Positions 11,768 through 22,793 of a stretch of 64,000 bases of DNA are shown in pieces. Source of the DNA: Trichosphaerium sp. ATCC 40318 (lineage: Eukaryota > Discosea > Flabellinia > Trichosidae); contig JALMLS010000022.1 of assembly GCA_038496445.1 (NCBI GenBank), forward strand, positions 1 to 64,000. Direction: 5' to 3'. The notes beneath the pieces are model-generated. The model did no database searches. It was not told the DNA's origin and saw only the letters and a program-made list of their open reading frames with translations. The position numbers and the translations under genes are program-made. The stretch's first letter is position 1; every line of letters begins with the position of its first letter.

Positions 11768-14191
11768 ATGAACCCCCGAGCGCATAGAAAATATAATTTT
11801 CCAAAGGTATGTATTGTTATCTATCGTATTAGACATAAAGCTAGCGCGATGGAACTAATCCATCACGTACGCTCAAGTTAAAAAACGACTAAAAAGTACC
11901 TTGAATGTAATATTTTAATGTTAACAAAGACATGGGCCTTTTATTTAGCCGTTTTATAAAAAAAAAGTTCTTGTGATTTTGTTTCTTTTCTTCTTTAAAG
12001 TAGTTTAATCGATAGTACATGTTATTGTTAAAATATGTATTATTGTTTCGAACTTGTTCATCTAAATGTAATGTCTAAAAAAACCGTTTAATAAAACTTT
12101 TTGTTTTAAGGATGTGTATGGTAACTCAGAGGATCCAGATGATGATGACTATAAGCTACCTGATAAAGAAGAACGACCAGTGCAATCTAAAAAGTGGCGA
12201 AATATGGGTACGTTCGAAAAATGGATGTCTGTTCACGTCACGTGATTTGTAAATTTCTTTTTTTTTTTCTTTGAGTTTTTTTTTTTGGTTCCTACTCCTT
12301 TCTTCTTAACTACCTTGTCCTGGTATTTTTCTTCTCCTTTTCCAGTTTATTTTATTACCTTGCTCAACTTTGTTGTATTTCGTTCGAAAAAATACCTCAG
12401 GAAGAGAATTGAAGAGAATTTGGTTGTGTTCTTTAAAAGTGTCGTTTTCTTCTTCTTTTTCCTCACTCCACTAAACCATTCTCCTTTCGTTTTTATTAAA
12501 CCGGTTTGGCCGTTGAAAAACCTATCGTTTGGGTTACAACATGGTTTAAATTTATGTTCTTGTTAAAATATTCGGAGGGCGGGTTTTTTGTAGCTTGTGT
12601 TTTTCAGGAAAATGTGAAAAAAAAATCGCAAAAGTTAACTTTTTCTGTATAGACAACAAAACGAAAGTTCAAATAAATCGTCTGAGTAAAAAGCATGAAC
12701 AACTCTATGCACAGCTAGAACAAAGTCAACGTGATATAAGAGACTTGACACAAAAGAATGCAGCTCAAAGAGAAGAATTAACAGCACTCAAAGTAAGTGA
12801 ACTCGACCGATCCATAAAAAACGTTTTTTTTTTCAACTTTTTTCTTCCCTTTCCAAAACGCCAAAAAAAGATCACGTGCACATTTTTACACCCTTTACTT
12901 CTAGTCTCAGATCCATCACATGTCGATGTACCAACCTATGCCAGCTGCTCAAAATACAGCGCAATACAATACGAAACCAGGCGGTGAAGTCGTAATGGCG
13001 CGAGTCGTAGCAGGAACAGCACAACAAGCTCCTCAGCAACATGCGACGCTACCTCCTCCACCTCAACCACTTCCAAGACATCACATGCATCCTCCTCCTC
13101 TAAGAGCGTCCCCTCAGGCACCTCAACCTCAACATCCTCCACAAAGAACAACACCAATCCTTCCACGTGGAATATTATCTGAAAGAGTCGTTGATCGCCC
13201 ATCATTCTTCCCAAGAATGAGAGACCGTCCTCCAGCAAGGTTTATATCAGCAAACGAACATAAAGAAAGACAACGCTCAAGATTCGATATACCAAGAGCC
13301 GAACAACCAAAAAGAAGCCAAATGTTTCCTCCACAACCACCTCAAGCAGAACCTCTCAAAAGACCTCCTCACTTCCCTCCTACACCAGCCAGTGATCGCA
13401 CGCGAGGATCAGGAGCTTACCCCTCCAGCCCTACAGACGCACCACCTAGCCCTGCACCTCCTCAGAACGGCGCTTACATATCATCATTTCAACGCGGTTT
13501 GTACGCTCAAGCATACCGCAATTTTTTCACTGCTGGAAACTCGAATGCTCCTCTTGTTGTCGGTAACGCACCTCCATACTATCCACCACTCCCTGCAGCA
13601 TACAGACATCATCCTTATGCTGGACATACAGCGAGGAAGGGACCACATGCTGGTAGAAAAGGATACGCTGAAAGAAACACAAGCCCTAGTAGAAATGGTT
13701 CTCCGAACGGATATCAACCGATTGGAAAAGCCTTGAAGAAGCCTAAATTTGTCGAAAACGATAAAGAAGAAGTTGACTACAGCTGGAGAAAGTCAAGCAG
13801 AGAAGGATCCATAGGCGGAGGAGAAAATAATAACACTCTGTCATTGACAACAGCATCTCCACCTGATAATGGCCTTGACATTGAACCTGCTTCTTTGAGT
13901 GGAAGGATTCTATTACAGTTGAAGAAACAGCCTGCATCGACAATAAGTATCATAGTTAAAGCTCTACTGGATTTTCTACCGCCAGAAGAGATTGATGACG
14001 CTTTGAAGAATATACCAAACGAGAAACATAAGAATGAACGCGCACAGTCAGTAGTTTTAGAGGCAATGAATAAACTTGCTGAACATGGTCTTGTTGAAAA
14101 GAAGGTAACAGCTGAAAGAGGAGAGTTCTGGAATGCCACAGCCGAAGCTTTTGAGAAGTACGCTGAGCTTTTTGGAAAGCTTAGACAGTAA
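11768..14191 (+). CDS. Proline-rich protein with coiled coil and conserved C-terminal helical domain
   Basis: Four exons join in phase: 11768-11806, 12111-12207, 12653-12792 and 12905-14191, about 500 residues. The N terminus is acidic (S-E-D-P-D-D-D-D-Y). Exon 3 forms a coiled coil (R-L-S-K-K-H-E-Q-L-Y-A-Q-L-E-Q-S). Residues about 105-350 are Pro/Gln/His/Arg-rich and likely disordered. The last 110 residues are helical (I-S-I-I-V-K-A-L-L-D-F-L-P-P-E-E-I) and end in a winged-helix-like L-A-E-H-G-L-V-E-K-K-V-T with a following W. I do not recognise the family. A nuclear or RNA-related role is possible from composition only. The start is uncertain: an in-frame Met lies upstream at about 11672. 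Introns 1 (304 bases) and 2 (445 bases) are unusually long for this window. Confidence 0.6.
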
Positions 14192-15619
14192 CAAAGAAGA
14201 CGAAGAACGAACAGTCAAGGAAAACAACAAAAAAAAAGATGACTTCAACAAAAACCGTTTCGCGTCATGTGGTATTTTCGTAAAACCCAAAAAAAAAGCT
14301 GACGAACTTCTCGCTGTAATAAAACTAAACATGTGTATATTTTTTCCACTTTGGACTCATTACTGATACATCCTTTTATGTCGTTTGGTAGTTTGTTTAA
14401 TTTCTGTTTTTTTTTGCAGTATTTGGCGTTACACGAGTTTTTCTTTACTGCACATTAGCAATACTGCGCCCTATACATATTGTGCACTACATTGTGGGCT
14501 AACAGTTAGTTCACACTTGTATGCGGTTTTTTGGTGTGCACGTGGTTTTATTGTTTTGTGTGACAAACTTCAAAAACGCCCTGTATTGCCCCTGACATAT
14601 TACAAGAGTCAGGACAAAAGCACAGAGACGCGTATTTGTTGGCACAAAAACGTTTTACAATTTTTACGTTTTGCTGATGTATTTTTGGCCCTTATTAGTA
14701 CCTCGAGATTGTAAACGTTGGTATTGTGAGGGCGGAGTCAGATTATGATGCATATTTTGTATGTTTCGAAATGCCCTTTTCAAAAAACAGCATTCCCTTT
14801 TTATGACTTTGTCGCCGCTAGCTTCTGGTAGAAGCACGCAAGTAGCATTAGAAACAAAGGGTAAGTGTTCACTGTAAACATACTGAGTATGTAACTCATA
14901 AATAAAGCGAGTGAGTATTAACATGTACTCGTTAAAAGTGAATCAAAAAAAAAAAAAAAAAAGCTATGGTGTCTCTTATGGAAGCCATGACGTCTTTGTA
15001 TAACCTATCACAACGGAGAAACATAACATTGACATGTATCTCGTAGTATAGCTCGCTATAATATCGTAAGGCAACGAGGAAAGTAAAATAACACATCGTT
15101 AGATTCACTTGTTCTTTTAGATCTACAATACGAGATTGTAGGAGAGAATACGTCTAACTCAGCTTCGATCCCTGGATCACGTTGCCAGAGACCTTTCCCA
15201 AGCCTTATAACCATGAAGGCCCTTCTTCCTTATTTATACTGTCATTATTTATTTTTATCCACGTAGAAGCTTTCTCAAGATTTATGTGGTCTCAAAAAAT
15301 TAAAGATTTATCTACAGAGAACGCATCATTAAGTAATTACCTAAAGTTGTATTTTGAGATATAAACCTGTATTTACCAGCACCAAACAAAGTGCGTGTTT
15401 TGTTCATGTGTTGCCAATGTTCAATAATATCTAGCACTACGTAGCTCGTAGAGGCATCTTTGTAGCAGAAGTATAGTTAGAGTAAATGTGGCAAACCTCT
15501 AAATAACTCCCTCATCTGTTATGTGTATGCAACCATCTAGCCAAATTTCATACACTTTCAGACAATGCGTCTATACTGCCATGTGTTGTCTTTTTGCAGT
15601 CCTGAATATTAATGAAATG
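14192..15619. other. Intergenic, nothing recognised
   Basis: About 1.4 kb of AT-rich sequence with T and A tracts and one CACGTG near 14538. Open frames here are short and have no family resemblance or convincing splice partners. Confidence 0.35.
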
Positions 15620-16010
15620 AACACATGATGAACCCAGAAAGAGCTTTTACCCCTTTATTTGTAATGTTCTTAGCTTGTATGTACTCCGCTTTGTCATCTG
15701 TTATTTCTATGATCAAGATTAATTGTATGTACTCCAGCAAGCGCTTGAATGTCTTCATCTCTTATGTTCAAACAGCTAGTGAGATCAAAGAATGTACCCC
15801 AGGAAGCCCTTTTACTTGTAATACATTTGCAACCTTCAAGATCAATAGTATGACTCCAGCGAGCACCTTCAGACGTTCATCTGTTATGGGTTGACAACCG
15901 TTAGAACTGATGTTATGTACCAGAAAGAGCTTTTATCCCTTCATCTGTATCTACAAGAAGACAGATCAATTTCGCGAACACCAGTCAATTTGTTGAAAAT
16001 GTCGTCAGCG
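15620..16010 (-). pseudogene. Relic of an F-box/LRR gene (about five repeats)
   Basis: On the minus strand, remnants of the I-T-D-E-G-I-K-A-L-A-G-V-H repeat seen at 30406-31743 can be followed from D-D-I-F-N-K-L-T-G-V-R-E-I-D (the cap just before the first repeat in the intact gene) through about five repeats spaced about 58-68 bases. Frameshifts and stops break it, for example one base is missing in the first repeat. No F-box segment is left upstream. It is a decayed fragment of the same family. Confidence 0.65.
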
Positions 16011-16054
16011 GCGAGTGTACACTTATTAATAAAATAGAGGAGCTATGGTTGAGA

Positions 16055-16290
16055 GTTAGATAAATAGCGTGGCTCTTCCGTATCAAATTACTGTTAACAG
16101 AATAGCAAGTGTCAAACTCATTCTATTTAACACGTGTTCCGCTGCCAATGGTATCATTATAAAATTAATAAAATAGTGTTCACTGATCACGGGTTGTGGC
16201 TATTTCGTATCAAATTACTGTTAACATAATAGTAATTATCAAAATTCATTACAGGTATCACGTGTTTAGCTGCCATTGTTGATTAAAATT
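16055..16290. repeat. Two-copy tandem repeat, 127-128-base period, each with CACGTG
   Basis: The string tatcaaattactgttaaca occurs at 16081 and 16208, and a cacgtgtt/cgctgcca-like segment at 16131 and 16259. The CACGTG is kept at the same position in both diverged copies. Confidence 0.7.
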
Positions 16291-16930
16291 GATAAAAGTA
16301 AGGGTGCACCATTCTGTTCCTTGACAACGCGCACAATTACTTACATGAGTGTAACTACCGGCCAAGTCAGCAACGTAGTGGGGAAACTTGTTCCCATACA
16401 ATTAAACGTTTCTACTTTGCGGCAATAAAGGCAAAAAGTCGAGCTCCTTTCACCTTTGATTCTCCATGAAAAATTTGCTAGCAGTTTTTTAAGATCCAAG
16501 TGCAAAACAATAAACGTCGTGAGGGATGTAATACGGGAAATAAAGGAGTGCCTTTCGCTTTGCTTATGTTCATATATGCGATTGTTGTCATTTTTGGCGT
16601 GTTGTCGATGGAGTGAGCATTCTTGCAAGAATGGACATAAACGTTCAATCCAAGACCAACACAAGATCCGTGAAGATTTGAGCTTTAGTGTATGTCCTTT
16701 GCAACGTAGGATCTTGCTAAATGGGCTTGGTTTGCGTACTTGAGCGGTACTGATTTGTTGTCGTCTTTAGTAGTCGCCAAGTGTTCAAAACCTCTTTTTA
16801 TTACTATATTATCCTATTGCAGGCTGGTGTTGCGGTTATTGGTAAGGTTTTGACTGATTGTAAGGAATATTCATAGTCTTTCGCATTAGTTGCTTATATA
16901 CACGCTAGGACAGAGAATACGCGTAAAAAC
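16291..16930. other. Intergenic with overlapping frames on both strands
   Basis: Frames of about 100 codons exist on both strands at 16341-16743, but neither has a recognisable domain or clear splice context. The minus frame has one C-x-x-C pair (C-L-Y-C). I leave it unannotated. Confidence 0.3.
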
Positions 16931-18397
16931 ATGACTACTGACACCAGAAAAGAAAATGCGGTTAAAAAAGTGCGTTGTACGCTTCATACGCACCTCTTAA
17001 TATCATAAAGGCGAATGGCACCATTAAAAAGAAAATACTCGTAACAATTGCAGGAACTTCCGGTACGCACCCTAAAATCGTCTCCAAACCACTAAGATAC
17101 TGTGCACGTCATAATTTAAAGAAAAAACTAACGTGTTGCAAGTTTTTCTTTATGGTTTTTTTGTCAAAGAAAGAAAACTGTGTTTTCTCTTTATATTGAT
17201 TGCCTTAGGCGCTGGAAAAAGCTCTGTAGCATCAGAGCTTGGTAAAATATTTGGGTGCGAAGTTTTAGGGACAGATCACGTGCGTAGCATGTTACGAAGC
17301 AAAGAAAGCGATAAAGAGGTGCGTGAACCACAACTGAAAAAAAAACTGTCATTTAGTGACCTTGCCTTTTGTGTCTTTGCTTATCTATGCACTAGACACC
17401 TGTCATACATGCTTCAACGTATAATGCATATAAAGCGCTCACCAATACATCACAAAAAGCAAAGGAAGAGCTGGTACCGTCAAAATTAATATCTTGTTTC
17501 TCAAAAAATATTGCAGTCCTTGTTAACATTTCCTAGGTACTACAAGGGTATAAGACGCAGTGTAGTCTTGTTCAGCCTCATGTAGAGAACGCTATAGAAG
17601 ATTTAAAGAGTAAACAAGGTCAAAATATGCTTATAGTGGAAGGTGTCCATGTTACGGCCGATTTATTGAGAAACTTGAAGAAAGATAAAACATGGGTTGT
17701 TTTGCCGTTTTTACTTCACGTTGCAGATAATGTACGTATTTGACGTACATGCACAACCGTTTTTCTGGAATTGTTCGCAGTTTTCGCTGCACATATCACG
17801 TGATAACGTGGCGTGATAAAGTTACACCTCAATTTTGAAGAAAAAGATAAAAACAAACTTCAACCTAGTTTTCGCTTCCTTAGAGGATTCGTCGCTAATT
17901 AGTGCGTAGGATACACATAAAGTTCGTTTTAAAAATCGAGCTCAGCCAGAACCTTCTATGCATCCATCAAGAAATAAGTACATAAAGCATTTCACAGAGA
18001 TAAGGACTATACAATCTTATGTTAAAGATCAAGCGACAAAACACAAAGTACGTCTCGCTTTCTTTTTTTTTTTTGGATATCGCTATTCTTCTCCTCTTCC
18101 GCGTTTTATAACCTTGGAAGATACCTCGAGAGTACAATATGTAGGCGTATGTGAGGTTCAATGGTTTAGTTTACCATTTGTTTATTGCCACAACCGAAAA
18201 ACGAGCGCGCCTTCTTTGTCTTTTGTGGATATTTAATCATTTTGATTTTTATTTTACAAGTGTTCTTTTTGTTGGATTTCTTAGCATTCACAGTTATATT
18301 CTAGATGCGTATTGTTGATAATAGTGGAAATAGTATTAACAATGCTGTGTGTACAATCAAAGATTGCATTGAAAAAAGTTTGTATAATGCCGCTTGA
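16931..18397 (+). CDS. 2-phosphoglycerate-kinase-like P-loop protein
   Basis: Multi-exon gene of roughly 230 residues. The Walker A motif G-T-S-G-A-G-K-S-S is split by an intron between G-T-S-G and A-G-K-S. It is followed by T-D-H-V-R-S-M-L-R-S, Q-G-Y-K-T-Q, the L-I-V-E-G-V-H-V strand, and a C-terminal R-N-K-Y-I-K-H-F with T-E-I-R-T-I-Q-S-Y-V block. The last exon encodes I-V-D-N-S-G-N-S-I before a TGA at 18395. These landmarks, in this order, match archaeal and eukaryotic 2-phosphoglycerate kinase, which makes 2,3-bisphosphoglycerate. The substrate is inferred from similarity. One internal join (about 17735-17920) is not resolved. Donors are gtgcgt or gtacgy. Confidence 0.7.
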
Positions 18398-18566
18398 GGT
18401 CCAAAAGAGGTAGCGACTTTTTTTTATCTACAAAGAAAAAAAACCAAACCAAGATTGTGTTGCTGATTGGGCTTTTTGAAGAGAGGGCTTATGTGATGTA
18501 CAGTATTTATCCGAAAGAGTGCGAATTATTGTATGGTGGAGGGTGTTGTGTGGTTTAAATTTTGCG

Positions 18567-19882
18567 TCATACACAAGATATGATAGGAGCTGGTTCTAGC
18601 ACATTAGGGTGATCTCGCTTGAGCCTTTCCAAAGAAGGTCGGCTGCCCAGTTTTTGCGAAAGTTTCTGACGTGCGTTATTATCTTTTGTATTATCATCTC
18701 CTACGTAAAGGTAAGTAAATACGTATTGTTTAGGGCAAGGAGAGATGAAGAAAGAGGAAAAAACAAAGAAAGAAGAACAAGACAAAAACTGCACGACAGC
18801 GAAAAAAAAATAAAGCGGGATTTTTCTGGTCGCAGTTTTCTCGTGGTAGGTTGTTGTCGTGACTTCAGGAGCGTTATAGTAGCGAGAGTAAGCGTGTAAA
18901 AAGTTTATCCCTTTTGGGGCATTTTTTCGCTCGTTTTTCTTTTGGAAGTGATTCTTTTCTGACGTACTTTTTATTGTTTCAGTGCTTACTACTGCAGTCT
19001 CTAGAGGCATACGCATTTGTAATAATCTCTGTACTTTTAAATTTACTATCGCAAATTTAAGAGCTTGCTGCATTCTAGCTATAGAGTGTGCTACTTCATG
19101 TGGAGGACAACATTCCTCTAAAAAATTAAAGAGTTAGAAATTTCCCACAACAGAGAACGCGAGATTTTTTTTTTTTTTTGATGAGGATTGGGTTTTTCCA
19201 TAAAATCTCAATTTATACTCGTTTCGGCTTTTATAATCACGTGATATTACAAAATACCACGGGACTGGATTTTGTAATTGAATATTGTGATGAATTCATT
19301 TAAAAACTAAGCGTTACCAAAAAAAGAGAATTACAACTCCAAAGAACGATCACGTGATGATCATAGTAAAAGTAGTAAACTGAAGTCCAAAAAAAAAAAA
19401 AAACTGTGGAGTCTGTTTTGAGCAAGAAGGAAAAAAAACAAGAAGAGAGTGCACGCGATACCTTTTAAAATATTCATAGCGCATAGTGTATGCTTTGGTG
19501 GTCTATGTGTAAGGCGGGCACTGACGTATATCGCGGTTTGTTGGAATTTAATTGCGCGTTGCGTTGCTTGTAGGCTAGGGGCAACATTTACTCCTATGTG
19601 AGGTTAGTGGAGAGCATAAGATAGCGATTGATACCCATACAAATGTAAGATGTCACTAAATCTTCTACAGCAGGCCTATTGCTCAGTTTACGCGATAAGG
19701 AATCCTTAGGATCATGCAAGGCTTCAAAAGAATGGAATTTAGCGGAGAAGAATTCAAACAAAAGGGAAGCTTTTTTGTTCACTTCAGTAGCTTGTTCGCT
19801 TTTTTTAAAATGGTTTTATTGACGTACCAGCTGTTTGTCTTACTAGATCTGCAAGTATTTTATGTGTTAGTATAGTGGTCAT
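18567..19882 (-). CDS. RPEL-repeat protein (probable G-actin binder)
   Basis: Four exons on the minus strand give about 150 residues. The first intron is only about 37 bases. Two RPEL-type motifs are visible: K-L-S-N-R-P-A-V-E-D-L-V-T-S-Y-I near residue 60 and K-L-G-S-R-P-S-L-E-R-L near the C terminus. Both keep R-P and the hydrophobic positions of the R-P-x-x-x-E-L consensus, but the E-L step is E-D-L or E-R-L. RPEL motifs bind monomeric actin in MRTF and Phactr proteins, so a role in actin sensing is inferred. A helical segment with E-E-C-C-P-P-H lies between them. The intron joining exons 2 and 3 is long (about 520 bases) and may hide another exon. Confidence 0.5.
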
Positions 19883-21532
19883 GACATATTGCGGGTATTT
19901 GGAAGTTGTAGAAAAGTATTGCTTTTAAGTCATTGTTTGGCGAAACCCTTTTTCAGATAAGTCTTTTTCTGTCGCTAGTTCGCGGTATATAATGTAAAAA
20001 CAACTATTGTATCTATACAGATGCGTTTGATTGTAATATAGCAATGAAAACTGCGTGTTTTTTAACAGTTTTTGGTACACAAATTGTGTATAACGTTAGC
20101 GATTATACAAACGCTTTCTGTTATGTTATATGATTACTATCACGTGTTATGTACGTGTTTTCTCATCGTACTGAAGGTAATTTTTCAATGTGTTTGTAAA
20201 AACGGAACGACACTGTCGTGTCATCGTGGTAGTTCTCTGCACATTACAAAAGAGGTGAAGTCGTAAAACAAAACCAATGTGATCACCGTTTTAGATGCTT
20301 TGTCAGTTTTTCTTCTTATTTACTTTCGTGTAGAACTACTTCAAGAGAGCAACACTTCCTCAACGGAGATACTAAACGGTACGTGCATCTTTTGAGATTA
20401 CCGCTAGCTTCATCTAGCGGGTGGACGCATTTTTTTTGCGTTATCAAAAAAAAAAAACGTTTCGAAATGCATGTTGCATCACGTGTGGTGAAGTGATACT
20501 ATTTTTTACACGTAACGGTAGTTGGAAAATATGACTTGCCTAACCGGAGTTTTGGATGGTGGTAGTAAAATCAGAAAAGCTCATAACTGCGCAATACAAT
20601 CAAAAACAAATCCGTTTCAACTACCCCGATATTTCGGTGCGTATGAAAGTTAATCTTATTTTTATCTCTTTTCGTTCGGGCGGCCTCTAATAAGAAACTT
20701 CTGTGTAAATTAATTGTTAATTAAAAGAGCTAGTGTTCATGAGTTTGACGATAGTTCGTGAAAAGGGTTGCAAGTTGGGTATAGATCTTTTTGTTTTTGT
20801 AATTTTTTTTTTGAAACTTTTTTTAACTTACGGATTCTGTATTGGCTTCCTCAGTTCGTCAGTCGGTTATTTTATGGTGTTTTTATATGCGTACTGTTCA
20901 CAGGTCTATGTATTAATAAGTTATGTCAGTGATTTCAGATGAACTTGAACGACGTGATTAATTTTATTGCCTAAGTTTTTTAATGGTTGAGGGGAGCATC
21001 ACACGTTATGATAATTATACCAATGTGGCTTCGAGAATGTGTAGGTTATAACCGCAGAGTGATTGGAGAGCTTACTAAAATGTGAACCTATTTGCCTGTT
21101 AACATAACCATCCGGAACTTCTGGAAAATTACAAAACTTTGTAACGCAAACAATTCTAGAAGTCGGAGAAATATATAGCTGCAGTATGATACCCAAGTCA
21201 CAGAATTCAGTGATGTTAAGTGTTACTACTACAGCGTGTTTCAATCTTATCTCAAGCAAACTTCAAGTCATATTTGGGCCAATAACTTTTTTTTTTTGAA
21301 GTAGGTATTGACAAGTCAAAAAAGTTCCTCAGAGTCCTTAATCGGATTGCAAAGGCACAGCATTAGCTGCCGTGTACCCTTCCCAAGGAGTGCATAGCAC
21401 GCCTCTTGCATAGGGTTGGGTCGTCTGAGTATACCCACTGTTGTCCTTTCGGGTGGATCGGTGGTTTTGTTTTACGCAGCAAATACTTGCTTCTTTTGTC
21501 TGCCCTTTTCTTCAGTTTTGGGCATAGACAAA
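19883..21532. other. Possible small spliced gene, unresolved
   Basis: Short plus-strand blocks flanked by AG and GTACGT-like sites occur near 20331-20380 (L-L-Q-E-S-N-T-S-S-T-E-I-L-N) and 20531-20636 (M-T-C-L-T-G-V-L-D-G-G-S-K). A hydrophobic frame follows at 20800-20940. They might be exons of one membrane protein but phases could not be joined. A minus frame at 20999-21259 is also unexplained. Confidence 0.2.
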
Positions 21533-22308
21533 ATGAGCCTCAAGCACCTCTTCATAGCATTTACGTTTGTATTGGTTTGTCAATGCGATTGGCTTCCTGA
21601 CTATGCCACTGTTTTTTCAGACAAGTTTAATGCTGTATCAATGCAACTACAGTGCACTCAGTACCGAGCAAGCGCTACGCTTGATGTTTACTTTGAACGC
21701 TTTTCTGGTGGCTTCAAAAGGGTACAAACTATTCGTTTTTATCGTAAAGAGTACCGTTACCCTAATTTACGCTCCAGTACGCCGATATAGACGGCGATTT
21801 GTACCTTGATGTCGCAGTCGGCAACGGTGTACGTTTTCAAGCGTCAAACCCGTAGTAGACGCGTTTAACTGGTTAATAGTGGACAAAGCGTCAGAATCTC
21901 GGTAATTGCACTACCTGCTCAAGAGGATCTTATGAATCGCCTGTTACATGCAAAAGTAAGCGCAATGTACGTTTTCAATAGCTTTGAAGCTTATTTCGCT
22001 AAAACCGCGTTTTTAAGAGTTCAACCGAGTTTAATAGACACTGCGACTTTACTGCTAACTCTAATTACTATCAATACGACATTAACGTTGTAGAGACGTG
22101 TGATATGATCAAAACATTCACATTCGACATGATAATAGGTGCAGACGATCCAGACCGTGATGATATCATTAATAAATGTACTGTACTTGCTTGGCGGTTA
22201 TTTCCAACTAATTCTGATGACTTTTGGTCAAAAGTCCAGAAAAAGTTTTTGTGCCCTGATATCTCTTGTAATGTGAATTCACAAAAAGATGCCAAAATAC
22301 GAGTCTAA
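21533..22308 (+). CDS. Small secreted Cys-containing protein, family unknown
   Basis: The ATG at 21533 starts a clear signal peptide (M-S-L-K-H-L-F-I-A-F-T-F-V-L-V-C). Exons join in phase across four short introns with gtacaa, gtgtac, gtaatt and gtacgt donors. The mature protein, about 190 residues, is rich in Tyr, Phe and Asp with scattered Cys (for example Y-A-D-I-D-G-D-L-Y-L-D-V-A-V-G and N-S-N-Y-Y-Q-Y-D-I-N-V-V) and ends in a TAA. A beta-rich extracellular fold is likely, but I do not recognise a family. Confidence 0.5.
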
Positions 22309-22793
22309 AGAGAAGGTGAATAAATCTTTCAAACAGTAAAAAAGCTTCTCTTTGATGTCTTTGTTTGAGCAGTTAGGAGTCTGTCACGTGCATAATTTTT
22401 GTTTTGTTTTGAATTAAAAAAGTTGCTTGATTTCATTGTACAATGTAACACTTGGGAATTTACATCAAGAAGGACAGAGTTATTGAGTCATCTGATTTTG
22501 ACTCCACCTGTCAATGGCTTTTTTCATTTTGCACACAAAAACATTTATGTCTTAATTCCTTATTCGCCTATTTTTCCGATTTTCCAAAGGTACTCCCTTT
22601 GACGCAGACCGTTTGGACTACTGTTGTTTTTACGTTTCAGTCTGGGACCGGTCCGGGCTGGTATTTCTGGCATCTCTAATGTGAATTAACGCCAATAAGC
22701 GTTCAATAAGCCACTCCTGAGTAACGGAAATTTTTCTAATTAGTAATTATGTTACACAATCACTCTCTATTTCTTGTATATTACTATATTTGG
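22309..22793. other. Intergenic between convergent genes, holds a shared 30-base element
   Basis: Convergent 3' ends of the secreted gene and the glycosyltransferase gene. A CACGTG lies near 22385. Bases 22744-22773 match 57115-57144 exactly on the opposite strand. The short frames here have no recognisable domain. Confidence 0.4.
22744..22773 (-). repeat. 30-base element shared with 57115-57144
   Basis: Identical over 30 bases to 57115-57144. It sits 21 bases downstream of the glycosyltransferase stop, in the sense orientation of that gene. Function unknown. Confidence 0.7.

Noticed and set aside
12936-13238. 100-codon minus-strand frame rich in Glu and Val
   Set aside because: Antisense of the proline-rich segment of the plus-strand gene; the composition is a mirror of Pro/Gln codons.
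16341-16743. Overlapping 95-107-codon frames on both strands
   Set aside because: Neither has a recognisable domain, signal peptide or splice partners, so a choice between them would be arbitrary.
20800-20942. Transmembrane protein exon
   Set aside because: Hydrophobic because of T-rich sequence; no phase-compatible joins to the neighbouring exon-like blocks.
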